64,000 nt of DNA, taken from NCBI RefSeq assembly GCF_016097555.1, contig NC_054712.1, positions 53,116,876-53,180,875 of the forward strand, in the 5' to 3' direction. This document shows, piece after piece, positions 45,101 to 54,597 of the stretch. The stretch's first letter is position 1; each line of letters opens with the position of its first letter. A model generated the notes under the pieces. It did no database searches. It was not told the DNA's origin and saw nothing but the letters and a program-made list of their open reading frames with translations. Source of the stretch: Gigantopelta aegis. Taxonomy: Eukaryota; Mollusca; Gastropoda; Neomphalida; Peltospiridae. The position numbers were made by a program, and so were the translations under genes.

Positions 45101-45729
45101 CATTGTCATGATGTTAAAGATTATGAGAGAGTCATTTGTGATATTATTATATATTGATGTATTATTAATTCACATGCTAAAAATAACTCCTTGAACTATT
45201 CTCAGGGGAATGTTGGGGAGCAGGAGTAATAGCTCCCTATACGGTGAGATAACTGACCTTATATAGGCTTTTTGTCAGAAAACAATTTGACGAAAAGAAA
45301 TAGATCTGTTTGACAATAGTAGCTCAAACATTTAGATACTGGTACAGTACTTTTTATAGATAAATCTAGTGGTGTGTTTTTCTCATCAAATACTTTTTAT
45401 GGATTTCAGACAAACAAATAAAAATTTACATTTTAATAAAATAGCTGCGCACACACACATACACACACACACACACACTTCAAAATTTTGCAGATTGTGG
45501 AACTACTTTTTGTAAATTTCATTTCCATATCAGTATTAAATACATTTGATTTATTTTGCCACAAAACTGATTTCTATTTTATTTCCATTTCAGGTTAATT
45601 TAATAATAATTCGTCCGACCGCCCAAGCAATAGTGGCTCTTACGTTTGCCTATTACGCTCTTCAGCCTATTTTCCCAGACTGTGATCCACCAGAAATTCC
45701 CGTCCGCTTGTTAGCTGCAATATGCATTA
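35306..45729 (+). CDS. SLC7-family light-chain amino acid transporter (LAT / y+LAT type), first three coding exons
   Basis: These transporters exchange large neutral or cationic amino acids at the plasma membrane as disulfide-linked heterodimers with an SLC3 heavy chain. Exons are 35306-35494 (donor GTAAGT), 44804-44962 (CAG acceptor, donor GTATGT) and 45594-45729 (CAG acceptor, donor GTAAGT), giving 161 residues in phase. TM1 carries the substrate-binding GSGIF (47-51) within [18 protein letters not shown]. Exon 2 reads [20 protein letters not shown] then CYAELG and [13 protein letters not shown]. Exon 3 has [19 protein letters not shown] and FPDCDPP, where C146 matches the cysteine that links to the heavy chain in LAT1. 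The last exon ends one base into a codon (RLLAAICI), and the expected next segment (LLTFVN-like) was not found before 64000. Intron 1 is 9.3 kb and filled with repeats. The subtype cannot be settled from the N-terminal third. Confidence 0.92.
35660..35850. mobile_element. CATGGGCG MITE with poly-G/C tract and 5-bp TSD
   Basis: The left end CATGGGCGGGCGTACAT and right end ATGTACGCCCATG are inverted. The TSD TGTAG lies at 35655-35659 and 35851-35855. A run of G is followed after TTCGGTCGA by a run of C inside the right part. It lies in SLC7 intron 1. Confidence 0.75.
36129..36160. repeat. Run of 32 C in SLC7 intron 1
   Basis: The longest homopolymer in the window, preceded by GAGGGCCATTTCTG. 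Confidence 0.95.
36310..36415 (+). repeat. SINE core fragment
   Basis: ACCACAACTGGTACATCAAA, GTGTTATGAACTTCCC and TAATAGATCACTTGCAGC match the SINE core only. Confidence 0.6.
36416..37554. other. Unclassified 1.1-kb block in SLC7 intron 1
   Basis: Compositionally uniform; starts near TGTCACGGGGATCC and has ACGTAACC repeated near 37425 and 37495. No coding similarity was seen. A solo LTR was considered but could not be supported. Confidence 0.3.
37555..37915 (+). repeat. Dispersed repeat D, long copy
   Basis: Homologous to 13280-13505 and extends further right to a tail GAGGTGTCATTAAACACACA, the kind of TCATTAAA end used by SINEs here. This supports a SINE-like nature. Confidence 0.6.
37973..38131. 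mobile_element. MITE with GCGGATCCAG ends
   Basis: The left CAGATGCGGATCCAGA and right TCTGGATCCGCGCCTG match at 13 to 14 positions. Inside is a G-run and a SINE-tail-like TGGGGTGTCGTTAAACATTC with (ATTC)n. No TSD was seen. Confidence 0.6.
38132..39046. other. SLC7 intron 1 stretch, nothing recognised
   Basis: No repeat family or exon recognised on either strand. Confidence 0.4.
39047..41800 (+). repeat. SINE, family B, full length but split by a 2.36-kb insertion
   Basis: Left part 39047-39288: the tRNA-like head has A box TGGTTAGGCCATCGG and a perfect B box GGGTTCGAATCCC, then the shared core CAACAAAGGCCATGG and AAAAGATCCCTTGCTGCTAA. Right part 41653-41800 resumes TAATCGGAAAGAGTAGCCC and runs to GAGTGCGTCGTTAAATAAAA. 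The element 39289-41652 lies between, with TAAT duplicated. Uninterrupted relatives (e.g. 57797-57950) show GCTGCCTATCGGAAGAG at this point. Confidence 0.9.
39289..41652. mobile_element. 2364-bp non-autonomous DNA transposon with recurring CACGTCCTGGC motifs
   Basis: TIRs are GGGCCATTCCATGGTA (left) and TACCACGGAATGGCCC (right), one mismatch in about 15. The TSD is TAAT (39285-39288, 41653-41656). The motif GTCACGTCCTGGC occurs at 39620, 41250, 41446 and 41615, inverted at 39469, plus a diverged form at 39789. No open frame of note; the interior is strongly AT-rich. Superfamily not assigned. Confidence 0.85.
41990..42450. repeat. Dispersed repeat shared with 19380-19600, interrupted by a MITE
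   Basis: Flanks 41990-42132 and 42377-42450 align in order with the uninterrupted copy at 19380-19600 (ACAACAGTGACATGAATGAA, GGTTACCGGGTCTGTATTTT). Confidence 0.55.
42133..42376 (+). mobile_element. Telomere-motif MITE, copy 3
   Basis: GTTTCTGCCAAAGGGTAAAA left end and TTCTGACAGAAAAAC right end. Interior TGATTTTCTTAACCCTAACC matches copies 1 and 2. It is inserted in a dispersed repeat, giving an empty-site comparison. Confidence 0.8.
42510..42805. repeat. Degenerate tandem repeat, AT-rich, about 33-45 bp unit
   Basis: AACCAATGATTTTTCAA and AGAATAACTTTACATTTGACC recur about eight times with drift. No coding content. Confidence 0.75.
43195..43415 (-). repeat. SINE, family B, inverted
   Basis: GTCCTTGGCAACACCTCAGT, ATGTGGGCTGTCTGTTC and GAACATAGTACCTACCAGCC parallel 1795-2005. 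The head reads on the minus strand. Confidence 0.55.
43490..44020 (+). repeat. GTCC-CCGG/TCTG dispersed repeat, split by a SINE
   Basis: (TCTGTCTGTCCC)n at 43537-43575, then CCTCAAGATATTGAGCT and TTTTGTGTATAGCTTTAG, then a SINE, then GTTTTACTTTTATGGC-AATTTACC. The uninterrupted relative is 58195-58537. Confidence 0.65.
43676..43946 (-). repeat. SINE, family A1, inverted, TSD GATGTACTG
   Basis: Tail ACTCACACAACACATTTAAT at left, core AAGGGATCTTTTATATGCAC, head GGCGGGACGGAGCCCTGTGG on the minus strand. TSDs at 43667-43675 and 43947-43955. Confidence 0.85.
44028..44155. repeat. TTTCAGAGATCGCTACAC dispersed repeat, third copy
   Basis: Near-identical to 3570-3690 over GATTTGCTACACAAGTTTCA and the following 20 bases, then diverges. 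Confidence 0.65.
44541..44738. mobile_element. CTTTAAGKGACAGACCCTA MITE, short copy
   Basis: The left CTTTAAGTGACAGACCCTA and right TAGGGTCTGTACCTTTAAG are inverted repeats. The interior shares TTCACTATTGGAGCAG-like and TTTTCAAGGGCTGAAAC with the longer copy 52612-54146. It ends 65 bp before SLC7 exon 2. Confidence 0.8.
45449..45478. repeat. (CA)n microsatellite in SLC7 intron 2
   Basis: About 14 CA units, one interrupted by AT. Confidence 0.9.
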
Positions 45730-45937
45730 GTAAGTATTACTTAATCTACATCCTGTGGTTTAACCTTTGATTCTTACATTTCTTGTTTATAGCGTTATTC
45801 ATGGATTAAATTCAGTTTGAAAGAGGCTTAAAATTGTAAATAAAACTCACTGCACTTCATGAGTACCGGTATGACCCAAAACCATACTAATAATGGTGAC
45901 TTGTAAAAGTTGTATGCTACAACTAGTACAAAGTTAA

Positions 45938-46668
45938 AATTTGTTTTATTTAATGACACCACTAGAGCACATTGCTTTATTAATCATCGGCTATTTAGGA
46001 GATAACCATATGGAGTTTTTAGATTTGCGTGTGTTATTGTCTGTCTGTTTGATCCTGCAGATGTAATTTTTGAACGAAGGCTTTAGCCTGAGGTTAAAAA
46101 TTAAACATTTGCAGGATCAAATAGACAGTAACACTTGCAAATCTAAAACCTCCATATGGTTATGTCCATTGTAAATTGAATCATTTTTCTACGGAACTAA
46201 CTGCATATTTGGTATTTCTTGAGAGAAAAAAAACCCTGGCTACAATCTAACTGTAGACACTTGAACCGTCGACTTGGCCTGTTCCAATTGCTAATAACAT
46301 CACTTTCTAATGATGTCATTAGCTTTCCGGGTATTATTTTAATTTGATCCTGGAAAAATAATGTAATTAACCAATCACAATACAGAACACACTCGTCATC
46401 AGTTTACACTGCATGTCAAAGATTTGGTAATTCTGACTCGTAGTCATCAAAGGAAACCTGCTACATTTTTCCTAATACAGCAAGGGATCTCTTATATGCA
46501 CTTTCCCACACACAGCAAAGTACACGCCACAGCCATTGACCAGTTGTGGTGCACTGATTGGAACGGGGAAAAAAAACCCAATCAGTTAAATGGATCCAGC
46601 AAGATGGTTTGATACTACGATGCAAGCACCTCAGGCGAGCACTCAACTGACTGAGCTAAATGCCGCCC
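45938..46668 (-). repeat. SINE, family A2, inverted, split by a hairpin-bearing insertion
   Basis: The tail part 45938-46002 ends ATCATCGGCTATTT, and 46411-46668 resumes at ATTTGGTAATTCTGACTCGT, running to the head read on the minus strand GGGCGGCATTTAGCTCAGTC. The intervening 0.4 kb is foreign. Confidence 0.8.
46003..46410. mobile_element. Insertion with a 160-bp imperfect hairpin, inside a SINE
   Basis: 46006-46168 is an inverted repeat: ATAACCATATGGAGTTTTTA, GATTTGC and TTTGATCCTGCA pair with TGCAGGATCAAA, GCAAATC and CCTCCATATGGTTAT, with a loop around GCTTTAGCC. The remaining sequence to 46410 is unclassified and no TSD was resolved. Confidence 0.7.
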
Positions 46669-46944
46669 CAACTTATACAGAACCAGATCGGTGAACATCC
46701 ACACAAGTGATGCCACCGTTAATGAATACAGCAAGTTATGTGCAATGAATAGCATCATGCACACAAGACCGTTCAGCAATTGTTAAAAGGTGTTGGCATC
46801 TGAATCAGGTTTAAATATAACCTGTGTAAGAACCAGTGCAATGACAACTAGTTTTGCTTATTTTGTAATAAATTCAGTATGAAATTGCTTCCAAGGGGTT
46901 TGTCCACATTTGAATTAAGTGATTTGTGATTTGTTTTTTGTCCT

Positions 46945-47240
46945 CACACTATCTCAGTCGGTAGAGGTGTTGCCTGGAGTGCTCTTGGTTGTAGGGTTGG
47001 ACGACATCTGCAGACCCATTGGGTTTTTTGCCCATCCCAACCAGTGCCCAAAGAAATATCAAAGCCATGGTATGTGCTGGCTTGTCTATGGGAAAGTGCA
47101 TATAAACAATTCCATGCTGCTACTGGAAACATATGTTCTCTCTGAAGACTACATGTCAGAATTACCAAGTGCTTAACATCCAATAGCCGATGATTAATTA
47201 ATCAATGTGCTCTAGTGGTGTCATTAAACAAAACAAACAT
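46945..47240 (+). repeat. SINE, family A2
   Basis: Head CACTATCTCAGTCGGTAGAG, core ATCAAAGCCATGGTATGTGC, tail AATGTGCTCTAGTGGTGTCA followed by A-rich sequence. Confidence 0.85.
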
Positions 47241-47844
47241 TATGATTTAAGATTTGATTTCCACTCAAAATGGATTTACTGGATGATTCTGCATGTGAAA
47301 TAGTATCTGACTAGATCAGTATTCAGTTCCTGGCATACCAAGTTTATTTGAGCATAGTTTAAAAATTTCATATTGGAAATTTTAGGCGGCTGTTACCATC
47401 TGCTACAGGGTTGAAAATTAACATGAAAACCATGCTGTAGGTTGGAATTCGAATCACTGACTTCTCCAATAGAGTTCTGTCCAAGACACACTTTGGCTGT
47501 TTGGTGTGTCGATGGTTTTAGATAGAACCAGAGATGTCATTAATTGGCAGTGCAAGCCATTTTTCACAGCTTGTTTAATCAAAACAAAATTGGTATAAAA
47601 TTACAAAGAATATATGCTTCCCAACCGAGTGTGCATGTTGGTAACTTTGCATTAATACTAGCTACTAGTTAATGCATGCATGGTGTTAATATTTAAGATG
47701 GAATTGCAGCATTCTTAGGCTTCGGTATCAACTTGTTTAGGTCATCAGTCATTCATATCAGACAGTAATATGTAGCAGGGTAAATTTTTATTTCCATTTC
47801 TATTTTTTATGACATCACAGAGTACTTGCTATCAGGTACCTAAA
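47241..47844. other. Spacer, nothing recognised
   Basis: No exon of the SLC7 gene or other feature recognised. Confidence 0.35.
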
Positions 47845-48117
47845 CAGGGCTCGAACTTAAGAATTTGTCTCCCATAGCAATTAAAAAAAATGATTGCCAT
47901 GCAATTTTGAGCCTGCTTATGGCAATTTTTTTTAAAAGTGACATTTGCAGCAATAAACCTGACTGAAAGGTTAATTTGCTGTATGTAGACATATTTCCAA
48001 CGTGCAAATGTTAAATATTGGTAGATAAAAGTGCCATTGATAATGCTGTCTACCCATGGCAACTTATATCTCAAAGACGGTAACTGCAGTCAGTGACGTC
48101 GTTAAGTTCGAGCCCTG
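47845..48117. mobile_element. CAGGGCTC MITE with 6-bp TSD, copy 2
   Basis: CAGGGCTCGAACTTAA and TTAAGTTCGAGCCCTG are perfect 16-bp TIRs. The TSD CCTAAA lies at 47839-47844 and 48118-48123. The interior shares CAACGTGCAAATGTTAAAT and CTACCCATGGCAA-type phrases with copy 1. Confidence 0.9.
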
Positions 48118-48123
48118 CCTAAA

Positions 48124-51100
48124 ATGTGGTAACCCATCTACATGATGGTGGTACAGGCAAAAAATATACAGTCGGACGTTTTTCTCATGACCTTTGTAAT
48201 CTTAAGAGCCAAAGAGATCTCAAGGTCAAGTAATTGTCATAATTTTCATCAACAACTGTTATGTGTTACAGTGTATTTTGAAGCACCGACATCTGAAACT
48301 TGTTGCTTTGGTCTCTACAATATCGAGATAACAAAACGACTCGGTGCTCTACATTAACTCTAGCATGTAGGACAAGTACAGTCAAGTGTAGTACACATCC
48401 AATTATGCTGGTCTTAATAAAAAAAAAATTGTGGAATGGGTTCAGCCATATCTGAGGGCTCACACTTTAAAAAAAATAGAACAGAATTTCCTGACAGTTA
48501 TTTTAAAATGGCTGTTTTAAACAACATTTTATTAGCCAAATGCTGAATGAATGAATGTTTAAAGACACCCCAGTACAAAAATACACATCGGTTATTGGGT
48601 GTCACAAATGGTAATTATATGAAAATATTTATATATATTTATGTAAAATCACAGTGTAAAGGCCAAATGCTGAATGCAATAGCCAAATGCTGAAATGCTA
48701 TAGCTGCTTTGTAATGGCTAATTTGGCAACGTTGCATGTAGGGTGATCCCTGAATATTTAAATGGTCCCCATTAGGCAGCCAAACATCTGTTTGATTAAA
48801 ACAAAACTGAAGCATGTCAATGTTCTAACTGTGTTTCCCTGGCAACAGCTGTTTTCTTCTACATTGCCACTGATTTGGTCGCATATGTGACCATTGGTTG
48901 TGATATAATAACTAGATTGAGGCTGGCTTTCCATATGTACAGTTTTCCCATTCGTCATCCATCACATGCAAAAAAACATTTTCCTAATAAACTTATTGTA
49001 CCCTTTCCATATGTCCATGAGTGTTCGTCACACATCCTCTGACTCAGTTTTAATCACAATTTGATGCATTTTGTGTGGATGATGTGCCGTTAAAAATGTA
49101 TGATCCCCCTACGATCACATCAACATCAGGCTTTTCCGAATTTTTGCAGTAAACCTCATAAAAGCATGCATTAAAATAACCCATCAGTAGGTGGATGCAC
49201 GGTCCTGGTAATTTAAATCCATGAGAAGATCATATGATTCCATGGCTGTTAACAAAAGTAAAATGTTGTGACTGAAATTTCAAGGTACAGGGCATTGCCC
49301 TGGTTGAGGGTTTAGATGGCGGATGTCAGTGTCATGATTATATCACCATTCAAAATGGTAGTGTTTTACATGACAATTGTAGTCCACTTTAAACATGTAT
49401 TTCTCCCAACCCAAACCCTGTTATTTTTTTTGTTATTGGACAAAAACATTAATTTGATGGGTCCTGCAGTGAACCTATATTAATAAAAATAGTCCTATTA
49501 GGCTGACATTTGCTGGGGTGTTCTTTCACAAGCTACGGACATTTTTTTTAAAGTTTGCATTATTACTTGATATTATTTATTTAGGCTTGACCGCCTGCTA
49601 ATGGACGGCAAATCAAATATTCAAATACATTTACATCGGGTCGCCGTAGTCTTATTGCAAATTCATTATGGTCGTTAAAAATTGGGGTAAAAGCCAATGT
49701 CTGATACTGCATTACGCTAACGTTGAATAGTCCTTTGTTGATCTTTGTGTCCATTTATCAATACGTAACGCAAAATCTTGCAGTTTTAATACCCCTCTCG
49801 CTCGTGTAACGTTTTGTGACCATGTCATTTTTTACTTTGGGGTCTTTAGTAATACATATATTTTTAAAATAAAATGGCAATGACTGGTTGCATACTTTAT
49901 TAATTAACATTATGTTGCACAATAACACACACACACACACACACACACCCAATTATGTTTTGTCACACATCTCATAATTCCTACTCTCCTTAGTGCACGT
50001 TGAGTAGTTCTCGAATGACCCTATTATTCAATCGTAAATAATAAAGAAGTAACATACCGCTGGTCGGCAAATGTAAATTTTTCACCGGATCAATTTTATT
50101 TAATCTCAATATCTATAATACGCAATCTAATAATCTCCCAGCAGAACTATTACATTGTAACAGTGTTCAAACTCGCACGTGCTGTTCGTCACATGGTGTG
50201 ACATCGGGTACGGCCATTACTTCAAAGGGAGTGAGTAGCACATTTAAATTAGGGGTTTTTTTTCACTTAATTTACAACTACTGTAGTAACGTTTTTTTTT
50301 AGGGGGGTTTAATTACAAAAACCGTACCAAACATGATTTTAATTTTTTTGAAAAATAATAAAATATCTGAAAAATAAAGTACGAAACATATGTACACACC
50401 TTTTTACAAAATAAGATCGTCTGCTTAAAATAGCACAGCAAATGGTAGTGCAGGATGCACATTAAGTCAATACTTTTACTTTCTACATCCGTAAATAGCG
50501 GATTGGATAGATAGATAACAATTTAACGTGTCCATATACCACTAGGATTGGACGTGTTGCGATAGATCCCAAATATGTGTAAACGCAAATGGATGGATTA
50601 AAACAAAAAGTTATATTCTTCTACCAAAAATATATTATATCAGACAATGTAGGCATTATTACTAAAAACTACGATACAGCAGACTATAAAAACAGGATAC
50701 ACCTAATTTGCATATCCAGGTCAGAGTTGTTCGTCACGTGTTCATAATCGATCGGAAAACCAAAACGAAACTTTTTCAATGTCTTTTTAAAAAAAAATAT
50801 ACAATTAGCTAAATTTATAAACATTTTTATGAGTTCAAGTGTCCACGATAAGAGCAACTTTGGGAATCTTTATTGGGAAAAACTGTTGGGTTGAAGGGTC
50901 TAATTGGGGAAAAGTTTGATATTGGATTGGGAATTTACGTTAGGGGAATGGGGCCGTTCACCGGCCCCAAAATGTATAGTAGTTTATACCCTGGGATGGG
51001 TCCCTAAAGGGGGTCAGTGGGGCAAAGAAAACGTCCGAAGCGATCGGGTTGACATTACGGAAACCGAAAACGGCCGAAGTGATTCTCATTTAAAAAAAAA

Positions 51101-51692
51101 AAAACCTGACTGAAAAAATTATTTCCACAATTTTTCTGACAACGGAAATCCGTCGCACGACGGACAGTTAACAGCCATGTGATTCAGACTGTTCGTATAA
51201 TTGAAAAGTTGATTGGTTCGTGCCAACCGATTATAAGTGATGATTCATGAAGACATTTGAACTGATTCATGATGAAATTTCCAACTGATGGTGGTGCTGG
51301 GGCAGTTTACAAGTAATGGCCACAAAATAAAGCTACTAATGAACACACTGTTTTTATTTGGCTTCGTCCTACTCCCGCTGTTCCATTTTATTAACTGAAT
51401 GTCCAGGAATGTCAAGTAATCTTACATTACTTGTTGGAATTTTTATGGACTCTTGCCTCACTTACTAGTGTGAGCTAAGTCCGTGAAGAGTGTACAGACA
51501 TGTGTTCTCTGTCAGGGAAGATAATGAAGTTGGTTGTAAACAAACTGTGATGAAATGAACTTCTCACTTGGAAACTAGCTTCTGTATATTATATATACTG
51601 ATGTCCAAAAGAAACTTTACATACGTAAAATTTGAATAATTTGATAAATATATATGCTAATAAAAAAGAACCAATTTAAAAACCACCTTTAA
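48124..51692. other. 3.5 kb without a recognised gene
   Basis: Contains a SINE-tail fragment at about 48544-48606 (GAATGTTTAAAGACACCCCA), a (CA)n run at 49925-49948 and AT-rich sequence. A GC-richer patch at 50880-51110 has a 69-codon open frame without a recognisable family. If SLC7 continues downstream this is intronic. Confidence 0.4.
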
Positions 51693-52383
51693 CCTTTAGA
51701 CTACTGGATTAATTTTTAACAAAAACCACGTTGAGTGGGTACAAGTTTATAATTTTTACTCACATATATTCACTTAAATGTTTTATAAATACATGAAATA
51801 AAGTTCATATATGAATCGGTAAGTATTATTTTCGTGTCTTTTTTTGTAATTTTTATTATTTTAGATCAGCTAATGGTGATTAAAATTAGGCAAAAAATCG
51901 AAAAAGTTGTGTTTATTTACGGGCATTTGTGGCCAGCTGTCCAGTATTTATGTCCATTATTCCCGATAACAGTGGTTTTCTGACCTGAATTTTTTTTTAA
52001 ACCCGAACTAAGATTCATATTGCAATATTTGGTAATTTTCATTGTTGGTAAAACGATCAAATTTATTATCAAATTAGCTGTCACAATCAGCTATCGATCC
52101 CTGAAAATGACCGCGACGTGCCGCCATTGTTGTCAAGCGAAAATACTTGCCGAAAACCACTTTTTGAACTCAAAATTTCAAGGTATTTTCAATTGAAAAA
52201 ATCAAAACAAAAGCCACCATTTTGAAAAAAAAAATCTTTTTTCTTTAATTATATTTCCGTTTCCGGTGAGTGTCATGTGCAAAACGGTGGGAAATATGAA
52301 TTGGGGAATGCACTGTATACAGTGTACAGTATATCGACTGACGTGACGTCGGGCGAGATATCTCGCCTGCAGTAGTCAGAAGG
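51693..52383. mobile_element. piggyBac-like non-autonomous element, TTAA-flanked
   Basis: TTAA at 51689-51692 and 52384-52387 brackets ends CCTTTAGACTACTG and CAGTAGTCAGAAGG, which match as inverted repeats at 12 of 14 positions. TTAA targets with CCYTT ends are typical of piggyBac. 691 bp and no transposase frame. Confidence 0.8.
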
Positions 52384-52611
52384 TTAAAACACTTTTAAGT
52401 GCATTGTGACGTTTAGTTGTTGAACTTTATGATACTTTCATATCCACTGTACCTTTTGGTGGTTTTCTGTAATACAATTTCAAGCCTTATAAAGGTTTTT
52501 TTGGATGTCAATATATTATTACATCTATAAGTATATACCAGTTAGAAAGTTTTAACCCAAGTCCATCAAGGATAATTTTTTACAATAGGTGTGGCAGAAG
52601 GCAGTAAGCTA

Positions 52612-54146
52612 CTTAAGGGACATACACTAGTTTTTAAACACTTAATGCATATTTTTTACTATTAGAGCCCTTTTTGATAACTGAAATCATACTTTACTTA
52701 GTTTATTGTTTAAATTATCCATTTTCATACATTCAATGTGTTTTTGGTCATCCTGGTGTTTTTAATATCACAAAATGCATTTCTCATATTTTTTAAAACG
52801 TAGTAATGCAGTCGAGTTTTAGTCTATTTTAGAGGGTATTTCACCATTTCAAAGTCACAGACTCAGAGTTCGACAAATCCGCTAGCCCGACGCCCGTGGC
52901 TAGTGGTTTTTAAGTTCGGGCTAGTGAGAACCGCAAAACCACTGGTTTCCACCCCCCTCCTTATCGCTCGATCATGGTTTTTTTGTGTGGTTTTTTGTTT
53001 TTCTCTCGGCTGAAATTTCGTTTAATAAATTTGATTGTGACGTTTGTCATCGAATAATATCAACAACGCAATCAGTATATAATGATAATCCACTTGAACT
53101 AGGTCTGCAAACTGCAGTAACATGCTATCTCTACATCGCCACAGTCACAGCATGCATTGTTTACTTTTCCCTTTCAAGTTTCTGGCACAGGAATAAGTTT
53201 AATGACATGCGTGTTTTGATTGGTTGGACACGTCACGTGGTAGTTAATCTCGCACATATGAACTTGGAAATCACCAATTGCGACGACAGGTTACTCTCAA
53301 TCAAGTAAACCCCGGTCATGCTTTGAATTTCAGTGTTTGTTTTATTTACCTGTTGTTTTCTAATTTTACACTTTGCTGACATGTGGTTATCGGCAATCAG
53401 GAAAACAATATACTTTAATGGTAACACACATGCAACGACTCTGCTTGACCTATTTGTGTATCTGTCTGGATAATGCGTCACAACTGCCGATACAAGATGA
53501 TACCTTTTTTGTTCATCAATTAACAACGGATTTGATGTCGCCGTTATATTCTTTTGATATTGATCTGACACGGGATAATGCCCTGTAATAATTTTGAACA
53601 ATTGGCATCACCGTTTCTGGCGACATAAATAGAAGGCCCTAAATATATAACCAACTACCAAATACACTGAACCATCTATTACTGTGTGTCACACTGTCGT
53701 ACCCTCATTTAAATTTAATTATTTTGATAGTGGGTTTAGATATGAACCATGAGTTTGCTCAATTATTTTTCCCCTGGGGGAGGGCAAACGCGAATGACGA
53801 TGGATCACACTTGACAAAAAATCAAACGTACAACACGACACAAAACTGAAAGTTACAACATGATTTAAGTGTTTGTTTTATTTTACTGTTATACTCGTAA
53901 ATGTGTAATGTTAATTTTTTTTTTATAAAAATCCAGTTATAATTGATCAGGAATTTGGGCTAGTGCTTTATCTTGGTGGGCAAGTGGTTTTCACAAACCC
54001 ACTAGTCCTGTGGCTAGTGACTTTTCAAAATATTTGCCATACTCTGAGACTCAGTTGTAACTTCATCCAAATGCGTTACAGGTTTGTAGATTAACTGAAC
54101 TTAGTGTGCATTTTCAAGGGCTGAAACTAGGGTCTGTCCCTTTAAG
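52612..54146. mobile_element. CTTAAGGGACA MITE carrying a nested transposon
   Basis: The outer ends CTTAAGGGACATACACTAG and CTAGGGTCTGTCCCTTTAAG are the same family as 44541-44738. The outer sequence is 52612-52863 plus 54052-54146; the rest is the nested element and one TSD copy. Confidence 0.8.
52864..54046. mobile_element. 1183-bp hAT-like element with 5-bp TSD, nested
   Basis: Ends are CAGAGTTCGACAAAT and ATTTGCCATACTCTG, with the TSD AGACT at 52859-52863 and 54047-54051. Sub-terminal phrases GTGGCTAGTGGTTTT and CTGTGGCTAGTGACTTTT lie inverted to each other. No transposase was recognised; open stretches of 107 and 122 codons inside lack family signatures. Confidence 0.75.
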
Positions 54147-54284
54147 AGAGATGAGGAGATGCTGAACACTGTAAGCATGGTGTGGTTTGTAGATGCCTGC
54201 AAGAACATTCTGCAGACTCCATTGGTTGAAGGAACCATCCAGTCTGCTGCCATTGTAACATGTGTTGCCTTAAATTGGATGACT

Positions 54285-54597
54285 AAACATCAGAGGCTGT
54301 GGGATGGTGCATATAAATGATTCCTTGTTACTAATGGAAAAATGTAGCAGGTTTCGTGTGTAAGGAAGGAAGGAAGTAAATGTTTTATTTAATGACACAC
54401 TCAACACATTTTATTTACGGTTACATGGCATCGGACATATGGTTACAGACCACACAGATATTGAGAGAGGAAACCCACTGTTGCCACTTTATGGGCTACT
54501 CTTTTCGATTAGCATCAAGGAATCTTATATGCACCATCCCACAAACATGATAGCACATACCAGTCGTGTACTGGCTGAAACGAGAAATAGTCATATT
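54285..54597. repeat. SINE fragments in opposite orientations
   Basis: 54285-54360 is a plus-strand core piece (GGGATGGTGCATATAAATGA). 54370-54597 is an inverted family A1 copy without its head (GACACACTCAACACATTTTA, GAGGAAACCCACTGTTGCC). Confidence 0.75.

Noticed and set aside
50904-51113. 69-codon plus-strand frame in a GC-richer patch
   Set aside because: Looked coding by composition but ends in an A-run and resembles no known family.
53233-53601. 122-codon minus-strand frame inside the 52864-54046 element
   Set aside because: Lacks transposase motifs and overlaps a plus-strand frame; chance opening is likely.
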